A stretch of 64,000 bases of DNA, from assembly GCA_029785375.1 (NCBI GenBank), contig JAFLZV010000005.1:12239-76238 (forward strand). Direction: 5' to 3'. The DNA comes from Nitrososphaerota archaeon. GTDB lineage: Archaea; Thermoproteota; Nitrososphaeria; Nitrososphaerales; Gagatemarchaeaceae. This document shows positions 26,341 through 34,575 of the stretch, piece after piece (position 1 is the first letter of the stretch; each line of letters starts with the position of its first letter). The notes under the pieces were generated by a model that was not told the origin of the DNA, searched no databases, and saw only the letters and a list, made by a program, of their open reading frames with translations. A program made the translations under genes and the position numbers.

Positions 26341-26400
26341 GCGGGCTCGCAGGATTTCGGAATTTGAACCTGCGGAAGGACAACCTCTTCTCTGCATGGG
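26341..26400 (-). other. tRNA 3'-half-like sequence with expanded T-loop
   Basis: On the minus strand GCAGG-TTCAAAT...-CCTGC forms a T-stem with a canonical TTCAAAT but a 15-nt loop, 8 nt too long. It is followed by GAGCCCG-C as an acceptor end. GAAG/CTTC upstream could be a variable arm. No proper anticodon or D-arm is seen. GCGGGCT at 26456-26462 could pair with the acceptor end but lies in the neighbouring coding region. It may be a tRNA remnant, an old integration site or coincidence. Confidence 0.3.
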
Positions 26401-26404
26401 AGGA

Positions 26405-26761
26405 TTATGAAAGTGAAGCTTGGTCCGACGGCGAATGGGACGAAACGGCTGCGTCAGCCCGCCGTCCACTCACGTAGGTCGAGTAGAAGTACCAGCCGTT
26501 GATTGCAACCAACACGACGGCAATCACCTGGAACCAGTCCAGGGTCGGAGGGCTTGTGAGCGTCACCCCGTTCCCAGACATGGTGAAGTACTGTGTAAAG
26601 AAGCCGTAGCTGAAAGATGGCGTGTAACTGCAGAGCCCAGCACAGGCGTCGTGCAGTGAAGCTGCATAGGCCGCTCGGGCCTCCTGGTCCCTGGCCACCA
26701 GGTATGCGAGGACAATGAAGAAAACGTCCAAGGATATCAGCCTGAAGGGGACCCTCGCCAC
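26405..26761 (-). CDS. Hypothetical two-helix membrane protein
   Basis: I do not recognise the family. The protein has two hydrophobic segments, near residues 7-24 and 68-88 of the chosen form. Between them is an extracytoplasmic-type stretch rich in Tyr, Phe and Ser with two cysteines (DACAGLC). A Ser-rich tail follows. The ORF track starts at ATG 26812. However, a TATA-like TTTTTATCGG (26784-26793) lies inside that reading and 27 nt before a GTG at 26761, so I prefer the shorter 118-aa form. It is divergent from signal peptidase. Confidence 0.5.
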   Translation of the reverse strand: MARVPFRLISLDVFFIVLAYLVARDQEARAAYAASLHDACAGLCSYTPSFSYGFFTQYFTMSGNGVTLTSPPTLDWFQVIAVVLVAINGWYFYSTYVSGRRADAAVSSHSPSDQASLS

Positions 26762-26841
26762 GACGGAACGACCTATCGGGGGCCGATAAAAACGCATCAG
26801 GCGCTCAAACATTTAACCGGCCGAAACCCGGGACCTTCTCA

Positions 26842-27354
26842 ATGAAAGTGGCCTCGAAGAGCACGGCCATCTACGTCGCCGCCGTGATCCTCTTGCTCTT
26901 CTGGGCGTACTTCGTCCAGACAGACACGAGGAGGGTCGACGGGCACAGCATGCTCCCGACGCTGGAAGGTGGAGACCTGGTCGTCCTGCAGAGCGTCCCC
27001 ATAAACGACATACAAGTGGGGAACATCATAGTCTACGACGGGTCTTGCTCGGCGCTCGGGATATCCGTGGTCCACCGGGTGGTCGCCATAACCCCTGCGG
27101 GGCTGATCACGAAGGGGGACAACAACCCCGGGACAGACCAGTCACTCGGCATAGCGAGCGGCCCGATCACCCAGAACTGCCTGGTGGGGAAGGTCATCTT
27201 CGTGATCCCTTACGTCGAGCTTCTGGCCTACTACGTCGACACGTACGGGCTACCGCAGTGGCTCAACTATCTCCCATCGATCCTGATTATCCTGATCGTT
27301 GTCGGGTCGCTTCTGATGCAGCCTGAGGAGAAGCCCGAAGAAGTGCAGCCCTAG
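26842..27354 (+). CDS. Signal peptidase I (archaeal SipW/Sec11 type)
   Basis: This is a membrane protease that removes signal peptides from secreted proteins. An N-terminal helix (about 9-24) is followed by GHSMLPTLEGGDLV with the catalytic Ser. VVHRVVAI has His in place of the bacterial Lys, as in archaeal and ER enzymes, and KGDNNPGTD supplies Asp residues. A second hydrophobic segment (about 143-160) near the C-terminus anchors the other end. At 170 aa the length is normal. The ATG lies about 28 nt after CATTTAACC. Confidence 0.92.
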   Translation: MKVASKSTAIYVAAVILLLFWAYFVQTDTRRVDGHSMLPTLEGGDLVVLQSVPINDIQVGNIIVYDGSCSALGISVVHRVVAITPAGLITKGDNNPGTDQSLGIASGPITQNCLVGKVIFVIPYVELLAYYVDTYGLPQWLNYLPSILIILIVVGSLLMQPEEKPEEVQP

Positions 27355-27603
27355 GCCAGCGGCTTCTTTGGCAGCTCCTTCTTTCGGGGGGGCGCGAACT
27401 CGGCTCGGGTAAGAATCAGGGGCGCCAGGGCCGCTATCAGTTTGGCCTCCGCTGACCGTCCCCCGGCGGACGAGCGCGTTTTTCGCCCTCACACGGACCT
27501 CAGACCGGGTACGATGCTGTCGAACCCATCCGCCGGCACCCGATGGGGGTGCTCCGACTGGTTGGATAGGCCGACCCTGAGTTGACTGGGACCCCCTTGT
27601 GAG

Positions 27604-27622
27604 TATTTATACCCTTTAAATA
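27604..27622 (+). promoter_or_regulatory. Promoter of the TBP gene with two TATA-like elements
   Basis: TATTTATACC and TTTAAATA lie in tandem. The second is centred about 29 nt before the TTG start at 27647. Two overlapping TATA elements at the gene for the TATA-binding protein would suit autoregulation, which is inference. Confidence 0.55.
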
Positions 27623-27646
27623 CCGACAGGAGTCGCCCAGCTGGCG

Positions 27647-28204
27647 TTGCCACAGACAAAAGCCATAGTCAGCATAGAGAACGTAGTCGCATCGGCGTCC
27701 ATCAACCAGACAGTCGACCTGAACCTGATCACCAAGAACTTCGTCACCGTCGAATACCACCCAGACCAGTTCCCAGGCCTCGTGTTCAGGCTGAGGAACC
27801 CCAAGACAGCCACGCTCATCTTCAGCTCAGGGAAGATGGTCTGCACCGGCGCCAAGTCGGAGGAGCAGGCCAGGAAGGCGGTCGAGGAGGTCGTGAGACA
27901 GCTGAAGAAGGGGAAAATACCCATCAAGAATGAAGCGGTGGTGGAGATACAGAACATAGTAGCGTCGGCGAGCCTCGGGGGGAAGGTGCACCTCGAGGAG
28001 GCAGCCAGGGTGCTTCCGAAGTCTATGTACGAGCCAGAGCAGTTCCCGGGGCTGATCCACAGGATGGCGGACCCCAAGACAGTTATCCTGCTCTTCGCCT
28101 CAGGGAAGCTCGTCTGCACCGGCGCCAAGAAGGAGAGCGAAGTCTACCGCGCAGTCAACAACCTGCACGTGACCCTCGAAGAGAAGAACCTCATGGTGTA
28201 CTGA
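27647..28204 (+). CDS. tbp: TATA-box binding protein (TBP)
   Basis: This is a general transcription factor that bends promoter DNA and recruits TFB and RNA polymerase. Two direct repeats form the saddle. Repeat 1 (about 7-90) has IENVVASASI, FPGLVFRLRNPKTATLIFSSGKMVCTGAKS. Repeat 2 (about 98-180) has IQNIVASASL, FPGLIHRMADPKTVILLFASGKLVCTGAKK. The DNA-intercalating Phe and Leu positions are kept. At 185 aa it is a normal archaeal TBP. The start is a TTG. Confidence 0.97.
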   Translation: MPQTKAIVSIENVVASASINQTVDLNLITKNFVTVEYHPDQFPGLVFRLRNPKTATLIFSSGKMVCTGAKSEEQARKAVEEVVRQLKKGKIPIKNEAVVEIQNIVASASLGGKVHLEEAARVLPKSMYEPEQFPGLIHRMADPKTVILLFASGKLVCTGAKKESEVYRAVNNLHVTLEEKNLMVY

Positions 28205-28233
28205 GAGGTTCTCCTCTCCCCGGTTTTGTGCCG

Positions 28234-28722
28234 CTACAGCATCTTCTCCATGTAGAGCAGGTCGTGGTACTTGCCGTCCACGAGCAATTCCTTCTCCAAC
28301 CTCATCCTGGATACGAAGCCGCCCCGCTCATACAGCGAGACCGCAGCCCTCATGGCGGGGTTGACGCTGAGCTGGACCTTGACCATGCCCTCATGCTCCC
28401 TGATCTTGCCCAGGGCCTTCCTCAGCAGGAGGGCCCCTGCCCCCTTTCGCCTGGCGGAAGGCCGCACATAGACACCATGGATGTGGGCGACGTGCTTCGT
28501 CTTCAGCCTGGCGCTGACCGAGTAGCTGATCATCCCCACAGGGGTCCCATCTTCGAGGGCGAAGAGCATGGTCCCCATGCGCCGTCTCCACTCCCCTTCA
28601 GGCATGTCCCTCTCTTCTTCGTAGGAGCTCCCGAACGCTGTTGGCTCATGCTTCAGCGATTCGAGGCGCAGTTCCCTGAAATCCTGCCACCTGTCTTCAG
28701 AGAGTTCGGCTATGGTGAGCAT
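28234..28722 (-). CDS. GNAT family N-acetyltransferase
   Basis: Acetyl-CoA-dependent acyltransferase fold. The acetyl-CoA loop is PSARRKGAGALLLRKAL (near 88-104), preceded by HIHGVYVRP. The N-terminal WQDFRELRLESLKHEPTAFGSSYEEE is typical of small-molecule or protein GNATs of the Mycobacterium/Bacillus type. The substrate is unknown. The gene starts 12 nt downstream of the orotate phosphoribosyltransferase stop, so the two are probably one transcription unit. Confidence 0.85.
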   Translation of the reverse strand: MLTIAELSEDRWQDFRELRLESLKHEPTAFGSSYEEERDMPEGEWRRRMGTMLFALEDGTPVGMISYSVSARLKTKHVAHIHGVYVRPSARRKGAGALLLRKALGKIREHEGMVKVQLSVNPAMRAAVSLYERGGFVSRMRLEKELLVDGKYHDLLYMEKML

Positions 28723-28734
28723 GTGCGGTCTGCC

Positions 28735-29355
28735 CTAGTGCGCCCTCCGGCCGACGGAGCGGGTTATCGCCTTCATGTTTTCGTCTGTGATTAGTGCCAT
28801 GGAGTGAAGGGTGTCGGCTAGCTCGACCATGTCGGTCACTGCGTGCAGGATGATGCCCCTCTTGCTCAGCCTTTCCCTTGCACCCTCTAGCCTGTCCACG
28901 AGGACCACGGCCGAGATAACCTTCCCGCCTTCGTCCTCGACCGCGTCGGTTGCAGCGAGAATCGTCCTCCCTGAGGTTGAGATGTCGTCCATCACGACGA
29001 CGTTCGAGCCTGGCCTCATCTCCCCCTCCACCAGCCTCTCGTTCTCGTGCTTCTCCATCCTGTTGTACACCAGTGGCTTCCCCAGCTCGACGGCCACAGG
29101 AGATGCGAAGACTAGGCCCGACACGGGGACCCCGCAGATGGCGTCGGCGCGGGGTGCTTTCTTCGAAGTCAGCTCCGAGAGGGCATCTACTGCGAGCCTG
29201 AAGGCTCCGGGGTAGCTCGCGAGCCCCCTCAAGTTGACGTCGTACGAGCTGTCCTTGCCGCCGGGGAGCGAGAAAGTACCGAACTGGAGCGCCCCCGCTT
29301 TCATCAGGCCCTCGGCGAGCTCGCCGAGGCGGCCGCTGCGCTTCTTCCAGGCCAT
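28735..29355 (-). CDS. pyrE: Orotate phosphoribosyltransferase (PyrE-like)
   Basis: This enzyme transfers orotate to PRPP to form OMP in pyrimidine synthesis. The PRPP-binding signature is NVVVMDDISTSGRTI (near 117-131). FGTFSLPGGKDSSYDVNLRG near the N-terminus is the orotate-binding loop, and YNRMEKHENERLVEG replaces the usual catalytic K-x-x-K-x-H-G loop, so it is somewhat divergent. At 206 aa the length fits. No other pyr genes are near. The promoter seems shared with the divergent LarA-like gene. Confidence 0.85.
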   Translation of the reverse strand: MAWKKRSGRLGELAEGLMKAGALQFGTFSLPGGKDSSYDVNLRGLASYPGAFRLAVDALSELTSKKAPRADAICGVPVSGLVFASPVAVELGKPLVYNRMEKHENERLVEGEMRPGSNVVVMDDISTSGRTILAATDAVEDEGGKVISAVVLVDRLEGARERLSKRGIILHAVTDMVELADTLHSMALITDENMKAITRSVGRRAH

Positions 29356-29410
29356 GGAGGGGAGGCCCGCGCTTTTGCTTAAAAACTAACCCTGCGGGAA
29401 GATACAGAGA
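29356..29410. promoter_or_regulatory. Shared divergent promoter, pyrE and LarA-like gene
   Basis: GCTTAAAAAC (29376-29386) is the only AT-rich patch in the 55-nt gap. It lies about 27 nt from the pyrE ATG on one side and about 28 nt from the LarA-like ATG on the other, as if one element served both directions. Confidence 0.5.
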
Positions 29411-30511
29411 ATGCCTGAGCTCTGGATCCCCTATGGGGGGGTGGAGACCCTGGTCACGATACAAGCCGAGAACCTCGGGGCAGTGTCAGAGCCCCTTCTC
29501 GGCGGCGGCGCCGTCGACATGGAGAGGTTCGCGGAGCTCGCGAAAGCTTCGGCGAGCGTCTTCGTATGCGACTCCGTCCCAGCCACCATCCAGGCGCTGA
29601 AGGGCGTGATCCCCCTCCTGGGGGAGGCCCAGGGCGTCAGCATCTACTCCCCGGCTCCGAAGCGGGTCGAAGGGTCTATCCCCGAGTTGAAAGGGAAGAT
29701 CACCACCCTCCCGCCCCCTATCCCGGCGGGGGAGGGCGAAGACCCGGTCTACTCTCCAGAGCTGATGTCGGCGGGAGGGAAGCTGTTCGTCGGAACCGCG
29801 CGGCCGGACCCCCTGTTTGGCGTGATAGACACCAGGGTGGAAGCCTGCCTCGGCTGGGTGGCCAGGTCGAGGGCGGCGGCCGCCCGCTCGAGAAGAGAGA
29901 TGGAGCCCACCCCCCTGCAGAAGACAGCTGCGTACGAAGTAATCGAGGGAGTGGCCAGAGGTATCCCCGAGTCCAAGTTCATGACAGTCATCCCACGAGG
30001 GGGCAAGCCATGGGCCATCCTCGAGGATCCCCCCTTCGACGCAGTGAAGAACTCATTCCCAAAGGCGCCGATGCAGCAGGGGAGAGGGCTGGTGGTGGGG
30101 GCGGGAGGACAGGGCTACGACGACACTTTTTCCTCGGCACTCAGGGGGGTCTGGAACGTGATCGAAGGGGTGAGGAAGTCCGGGTCAATCCTCCTGGTAG
30201 CCGAGTGCTCCGGAGGGGTGGGGTCTACCGCCCTCGAAATGCTCGTCACAGGGAGGCTAGCCGATGGGGAACGGAGGAAGGACAGGTACACAGAGGGGAT
30301 CGAGGAGGTCCAGTATCTGAGCAAGCTGAAAGAGGAGTACGACGTCCTGCTCCTCTCTGGTCTCCCCGAGACGTACGCTCGGTCGAAGCTTGGCCTTGCG
30401 ACCGCCAGGGGGTCGGGGGAGGCGGTTGGGAGGCTGCTGAACAAGGTCGGCAGATCGGGGAAGATCAACGTGGTCACCAGAGCCGGCGAATGTCAGGTCG
30501 AGCTAGGGTAA
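29411..30511 (+). CDS. LarA/DUF2088-like protein
   Basis: The sequence resembles lactate-racemase (LarA)/DUF2088 proteins in layout. The N-terminal strand is MPELWIPYGGVETLVTI, there is an ELMSAGGKLFVGTARPDPLFG segment, and the C-terminal half has SILLVAECSGGVGST, comparable with the AECxxGxG element. The His residues that bind the nickel-pincer cofactor in true LarA are not evident, so racemase activity is doubtful. No larB, larC or larE gene is nearby. At 366 aa it is shorter than LarA (about 420). Confidence 0.5.
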   Translation: MPELWIPYGGVETLVTIQAENLGAVSEPLLGGGAVDMERFAELAKASASVFVCDSVPATIQALKGVIPLLGEAQGVSIYSPAPKRVEGSIPELKGKITTLPPPIPAGEGEDPVYSPELMSAGGKLFVGTARPDPLFGVIDTRVEACLGWVARSRAAAARSRREMEPTPLQKTAAYEVIEGVARGIPESKFMTVIPRGGKPWAILEDPPFDAVKNSFPKAPMQQGRGLVVGAGGQGYDDTFSSALRGVWNVIEGVRKSGSILLVAECSGGVGSTALEMLVTGRLADGERRKDRYTEGIEEVQYLSKLKEEYDVLLLSGLPETYARSKLGLATARGSGEAVGRLLNKVGRSGKINVVTRAGECQVELG

Positions 30512-31615
30512 CAGGAACGGCCCCAGCGCGTGGGGTATCGGGAGGCATAGGAAAGCCACTACGACCATGCATGCGAACAGCCAGCGCCGCGACCGTGAGA
30601 GCGGGGACACGTCGTCAAGGATCCGGGCGCGGTACGGGCGCCCCACAAGGATTAGGGCGAGGAGGGCGATCCCCCAGTAGTTAGGGGTGTCTATGGCCAG
30701 CAGTGCAAAAATACTGAGGTACGCCGCCGCCCTAGCCTCCCTGGGGGGGAGCGCGATGTTGGCGAGGAGACCGCCGTCGTAGAACGCCAGCGGGAGGGAG
30801 AAGAGGAACACGAAGATGAACCCGACCGTCGCCCCGTCAGCGATGGGAGAGACTGCCACGTAGCCCGGGGCGACTGTATGGACGAAGGGGGCGAGCAAGG
30901 AGTTGACGCCCAGCTGGATTAGGCTGGGATTGATGGTGACCGTGGTGTTCGCCAGGCCTGTCTGGGCGAAAGGGACGGCCGACTGCACCGCCGTCAATGT
31001 CCCGATGGCGAAGAACAGGACGGTCAGGCCGAGCATCGCCAGCGGCCCTGCGACAACCGCGTCGAAGAGTCTGTCTCGGTTGAGGGCTGGGTCCCTTTGA
31101 GAGGACGCGAACCCCCAGGATGGGATGAAGGGAGGGAGTATGGGGATGCCCGGGATGAGGTAGCTGCTAGCGCGTCCCGCATCCCTGGTCTTAGCCACCA
31201 GGCGTTGGCCAAGCTCGTGGGCCCCGAGGATGGCCGCCATCGTCGCTCCGTAGGCGAAGAAGGAGACGTACGGCGAAAGGTCCGGGACGAGCGCAGCGTA
31301 GACCTCCTGTTGCAGAAGGGCGGAAAAGACGAGGGCGGCGAGGGTGAAGAAGAGCAACAACACTGGGATGCGAGAGCGGGGCTTCTGGTCTTGGTCCGCC
31401 TTCCTGAGGGTGAGGACGCACTCCTCGGCTGACCCGCTCAGCTCGGGCCTGTAGCCGAGTGTCGCCACCTTTGGCTTCAGCTCGACGAACCTGGACCTCG
31501 TGGAAGGATCGTATGCGACCTGGAACTCGAGCTCTCCGTCCGGGAGCGCGAAGTGCTGCTTGACATCGAAGAGGCTGCGGACCAGCTGCTCCGCTGATTC
31601 TGGAGGGGCGGACAA
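30503..31615 (-). CDS. Site-2-protease-like (M50) membrane protein with altered zinc motif
   Basis: The layout is that of EGY/S2P-type intramembrane proteases: a soluble N-terminal region (about 1-85), then roughly eight hydrophobic segments. The zinc motif region reads GAHELGQR, so the second His of HEXXH is Gln (codon CAA). FDAVVAGPLAML and LAFYDGG, the third-ligand Asp motif, are kept. Loss of one zinc ligand suggests weak or no proteolysis, or a scaffolding role. A base-calling error at one position (CAC to CAA) is the alternative. The TTG start is about 28 nt after GCTTATTATCG. Confidence 0.8.
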   Translation of the reverse strand: MSAPPESAEQLVRSLFDVKQHFALPDGELEFQVAYDPSTRSRFVELKPKVATLGYRPELSGSAEECVLTLRKADQDQKPRSRIPVLLLFFTLAALVFSALLQQEVYAALVPDLSPYVSFFAYGATMAAILGAHELGQRLVAKTRDAGRASSYLIPGIPILPPFIPSWGFASSQRDPALNRDRLFDAVVAGPLAMLGLTVLFFAIGTLTAVQSAVPFAQTGLANTTVTINPSLIQLGVNSLLAPFVHTVAPGYVAVSPIADGATVGFIFVFLFSLPLAFYDGGLLANIALPPREARAAAYLSIFALLAIDTPNYWGIALLALILVGRPYRARILDDVSPLSRSRRWLFACMVVVAFLCLPIPHALGPFLLP

Positions 31616-31702
31616 ACTGGCGCCTCCCCTACCGTTACGATAATAAGCAGTTGGTCCGGCCAGGAAACTTTAATCGGGCAGTGTCCACGAGTTCTCTCGG
31701 GC

Positions 31703-32206
31703 TTGCAGAAGGCAGTGGTCGCGAGGGTCGGAGGATACGAGATAAGGCACTGCGACAGGGACGACATACCCACGGTCATAGGGATCAACGGGGAGACGCT
31801 CCCCGAGCACTACTCGGACTACTTCTACTATGACATACTCGCAGAGTTCCCAGAGTCTTTCCTGGTGGCCGAGGCGGACGGCGCAGTGGTGGGCTATGTC
31901 ATGGGGCGCGTCGAGTACGGCTTCTCCCATCTCAAGAAGCTGGGGTTGGCCAGGAAGGGGCACATCGTATCGGTCGCCGTCAAGGAGCAGCACCGGGGGA
32001 AGGGAGTCGGATCCCTCCTCCTGAAGACCGCCCACGAGGCTATGGCGGCGAGGGGCGGGACGGAGTGCTACCTCGAAGTCCGTGTCTCCAACGTGCAGGC
32101 GATCAACCTCTACCAGAGGCTGGGATACAAGACGTCAGGGCGCCTTGAAGGGTACTACAAGGACGGGGAGGCGGCTCTGGTCATGGCCATCCAGCTGGAG
32201 AGATGA
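31703..32206 (+). CDS. rimI: N-terminal/ribosomal protein alanine acetyltransferase (RimI/Ard1-like)
   Basis: A GNAT enzyme that acetylates protein N-termini. Key motifs are GHIVSVAVKEQHRGKGVGSLLLK (acetyl-CoA loop, about 89-111) and YLEVRVSNVQAINLYQRLGYK, the Ard1/RimI signature. The N-terminus IRHCDRDDIPTVIGINGETLPEHY fits archaeal Ard1 homologues. At 167 aa the length is standard. The TTG start follows AACTTTAATC by about 30 nt. The DNA ligase ATG overlaps its stop by 4 nt, so they are co-transcribed. Confidence 0.92.
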   Translation: MQKAVVARVGGYEIRHCDRDDIPTVIGINGETLPEHYSDYFYYDILAEFPESFLVAEADGAVVGYVMGRVEYGFSHLKKLGLARKGHIVSVAVKEQHRGKGVGSLLLKTAHEAMAARGGTECYLEVRVSNVQAINLYQRLGYKTSGRLEGYYKDGEAALVMAIQLER

Positions 32207-33864
32207 ATAACGCGACGTTCCTTGGGCTGGCAGAGATCCTCGAGCGGGTCCGGGGGACGGCCAGCAAGAATGAGAAGGTCGCGGTGGTAGCCGCTTACCT
32301 GCAGGGCCTCAGCCCGGACGACGCCGCCTTGGCGGCCAGGGTAGCGTCTGGCCGGGCGTCTGAGCGCGGGAGCAGGGATGAAGCGCAGGTGGGGTACGCG
32401 ACCCTCCTTGATGTGCTGCGGGGAGTCACCGGGGCAACCGAGGACGACGTGTCGACGTCGTACCTGAAGCACGGGGACCTCGGCGAGGTGGCCGAGGAGC
32501 TCCTTGCGCACAAGAAGGAGCAGCAGCTCTTCGCCGCGGAACTGTCCCTCAGGGACCTCGAAGAGGGGTTCGCAAGGTTGCGCTCGGCGAAGGGGAAGGG
32601 CTCGGGGTCGGCCAAAAAGAGGATTGTGAAGTCGCTCCTGCTCGCCGCCACCCCCCTCGAGGGGAAGTACCTCGTGAAGGCGCTCACGGGGGAGATGAGG
32701 ACGGGGCTTGTCACAGGCCTCCTCGAGGAGTCCATAGCCGCGGCCTACGGACTGACGAAGGGAGAGGCAGCGAGGGCGCACATGGTGCTGGGGGACATAG
32801 GGGTATTCGCGCGAGAGGCCTCTTCAGGGAGGGCAGCCGCGGCCAGGGTCCAGCCGTTCAGGCCGGTGAACTTCATGCTAGCCGAGCCGTTCGCCGGCGC
32901 CAAGGAGATATCAGGGCACTTCGGGAAGACGGTCTACGCGGAGTACAAGTACGACGGCGTCAGGGCACAGGTCCACAGGGCAGGGGGCGAGGTCAGGGTC
33001 TACTCTCGGAGGCTCGAGGACATCACAGCCAGCTTCCCTGAGATCGTAGCCTCGTTCAAGGGCACGGGAGTGGATTTCATCATCGACGGTGAGGCAGTCC
33101 CCTTCGCCGGTGGCCGCCCACTCCCTTTCCAGTTGCTGCAGAGGAGGCTGAGGAGGTCGGAGGACCTCGAAGAAGCGGTGAGGAAGGCGCCTGTGACTTA
33201 TTTCGCATTCGACATCCTCCTACGCGGGGGGAAAGAGACCGTCGACTACCCTCTCTCGGAGAGGCGCAGGCTGCTCGCGGAGGTGATCCAAGGGACCTCG
33301 GCGCGGCTGACGGAAACGACGAACGTCAGCAGCGAAGAGGCGGTGCAGAGGGTTTTCAGGCGGAGCAGGGACCTCGGCTACGAGGGGCTCGTGGTGAAGG
33401 ACCCAGAGAGCACGTACGCCATGGGGAAGCGTGGTTCCGGCTGGGCGAAGCTGAAGGAGGAGTTGGACACCCTGGACGTGGTCATCGTCGCTGCAGAGTA
33501 TGGCCACGGTAAGAGGGCAGGGGTCATATCAGACTACACATTCGCTGTGAGAGACGGAGTCGGGCTGAAGACCGTGGGCAAGGCGTACAGCGGCCTGTCG
33601 GACAAGGAGATCGGTGAGATGACAAGCAGGCTGAAAGAGATTACAGTGAAGGACCACGGCCATCGGCGCCAGGTCAGGCCGGAGATAGTCGTGGAGGTCG
33701 CCTTCGACAGCATCCAGCGAAGCGACAGGCACGACTCCGGGTACGCGCTCAGATTCCCGAGGATCAAGAGGATAAGGACAGACAAGGGGATAGGCGACAT
33801 CGACGACATCGGAAAGGTAAGACAGATCTTCAGCGGCCAGAAGCTGAAGTTGGAAGAGGCATAG
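32203..33864 (+). CDS. lig: ATP-dependent DNA ligase
   Basis: It seals nicks during replication and repair. An N-terminal DNA-binding domain (about 1-225) precedes the nucleotidyltransferase core with the adenylated lysine in YAEYKYDGVRAQVH (near 248). Motifs VYSRRLEDIT, FIIDGEAV, YFAFDIL and EGLVVKD are in order, and an OB-fold end has KRAGVISDYTFAV. At 553 aa it is a normal archaeal LigA-type enzyme. Many archaeal homologues carry a PCNA-binding peptide near the N-terminus; I cannot point to one with certainty. Confidence 0.96.
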   Translation: MNNATFLGLAEILERVRGTASKNEKVAVVAAYLQGLSPDDAALAARVASGRASERGSRDEAQVGYATLLDVLRGVTGATEDDVSTSYLKHGDLGEVAEELLAHKKEQQLFAAELSLRDLEEGFARLRSAKGKGSGSAKKRIVKSLLLAATPLEGKYLVKALTGEMRTGLVTGLLEESIAAAYGLTKGEAARAHMVLGDIGVFAREASSGRAAAARVQPFRPVNFMLAEPFAGAKEISGHFGKTVYAEYKYDGVRAQVHRAGGEVRVYSRRLEDITASFPEIVASFKGTGVDFIIDGEAVPFAGGRPLPFQLLQRRLRRSEDLEEAVRKAPVTYFAFDILLRGGKETVDYPLSERRRLLAEVIQGTSARLTETTNVSSEEAVQRVFRRSRDLGYEGLVVKDPESTYAMGKRGSGWAKLKEELDTLDVVIVAAEYGHGKRAGVISDYTFAVRDGVGLKTVGKAYSGLSDKEIGEMTSRLKEITVKDHGHRRQVRPEIVVEVAFDSIQRSDRHDSGYALRFPRIKRIRTDKGIGDIDDIGKVRQIFSGQKLKLEEA

Positions 33865-33908
33865 CCGGCCTCTGGTCCTTATATCCGCTCCCAGGCCTGG
33901 GAGGCCGG

Positions 33909-34526
33909 TTGTACGCGGAGCTACTCATAGCCGCATCCCTCGCAGCCGCGGCCTACCAGGACGCCAAGGACAGGGCGGTGAGCGACCTCGTCTGGATCCC
34001 CGCCGGGGCGGCCGTCGCCCTGACATTCTACTCGTTCTACGCCGAAGGGGGAGCCGGACTGGAGTTCTACCTCATGAAGCTAGCCCTCATAGGAGGCATG
34101 GCCCTCGTCTTCACCGTTCTCGGCAGCATCGGCCAGGCTGACGGGATCGCCATCGCGGTCGTCGCAGCAGACCCCTACGCGCTCTCGCCGTTGGCACCCC
34201 TCCTCGGCGCTGCGGCGGTCGCGGCCGCGCACATAGCCTACGAGGTCTCCAGAGGGAACGCCAGGGGGAAGAAGGTCATCCCCATGGAGCAGTTCTTGAG
34301 GGAGCAGCGGTGGATCCCCAAGGCCATACTGTCGGGTGACTCAAGGACCGAGGTCAGCCGGGACGTCAACGTGGCAAGGGACCAGGTGGAGGCGTCGGGG
34401 GGTGCGGACGCACTGGTAGAAGTGAGCTACGGGGTCCCCACCGTGGCCTACATCGGGGTCGGCTTCGTCGCCTACGTCGTCTACATGCTCCTGTTCAGCT
34501 ACTCTGCGTTGGCGGCCCTGCCGTAG
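33909..34526 (+). CDS. Type IV prepilin/preflagellin peptidase (A24 aspartyl protease)
   Basis: A membrane aspartic protease that processes class III signal peptides of pilins or archaellins. The first catalytic Asp is in AYQDAKDRAVSD (near 18-26) and the second in IGQADGIA (near 78), a GxHyD-type motif with Ala for the second Gly. Four to five hydrophobic segments are seen, with a soluble loop (about 115-165) before the last. The TTG start is about 27 nt after CTTATATCC. No pilin gene is in this window. Confidence 0.78.
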   Translation: MYAELLIAASLAAAAYQDAKDRAVSDLVWIPAGAAVALTFYSFYAEGGAGLEFYLMKLALIGGMALVFTVLGSIGQADGIAIAVVAADPYALSPLAPLLGAAAVAAAHIAYEVSRGNARGKKVIPMEQFLREQRWIPKAILSGDSRTEVSRDVNVARDQVEASGGADALVEVSYGVPTVAYIGVGFVAYVVYMLLFSYSALAALP

Positions 34527-34575
34527 GCGCCCCACTGATAGGTTAAATCTGGAACGCGACGAGCCGGAGGGACCG

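Noticed and set aside
29566-30684. 372-codon plus ORF
   Set aside because: Out-of-frame shadow of the LarA-like gene, with low-complexity Arg/Gly content.
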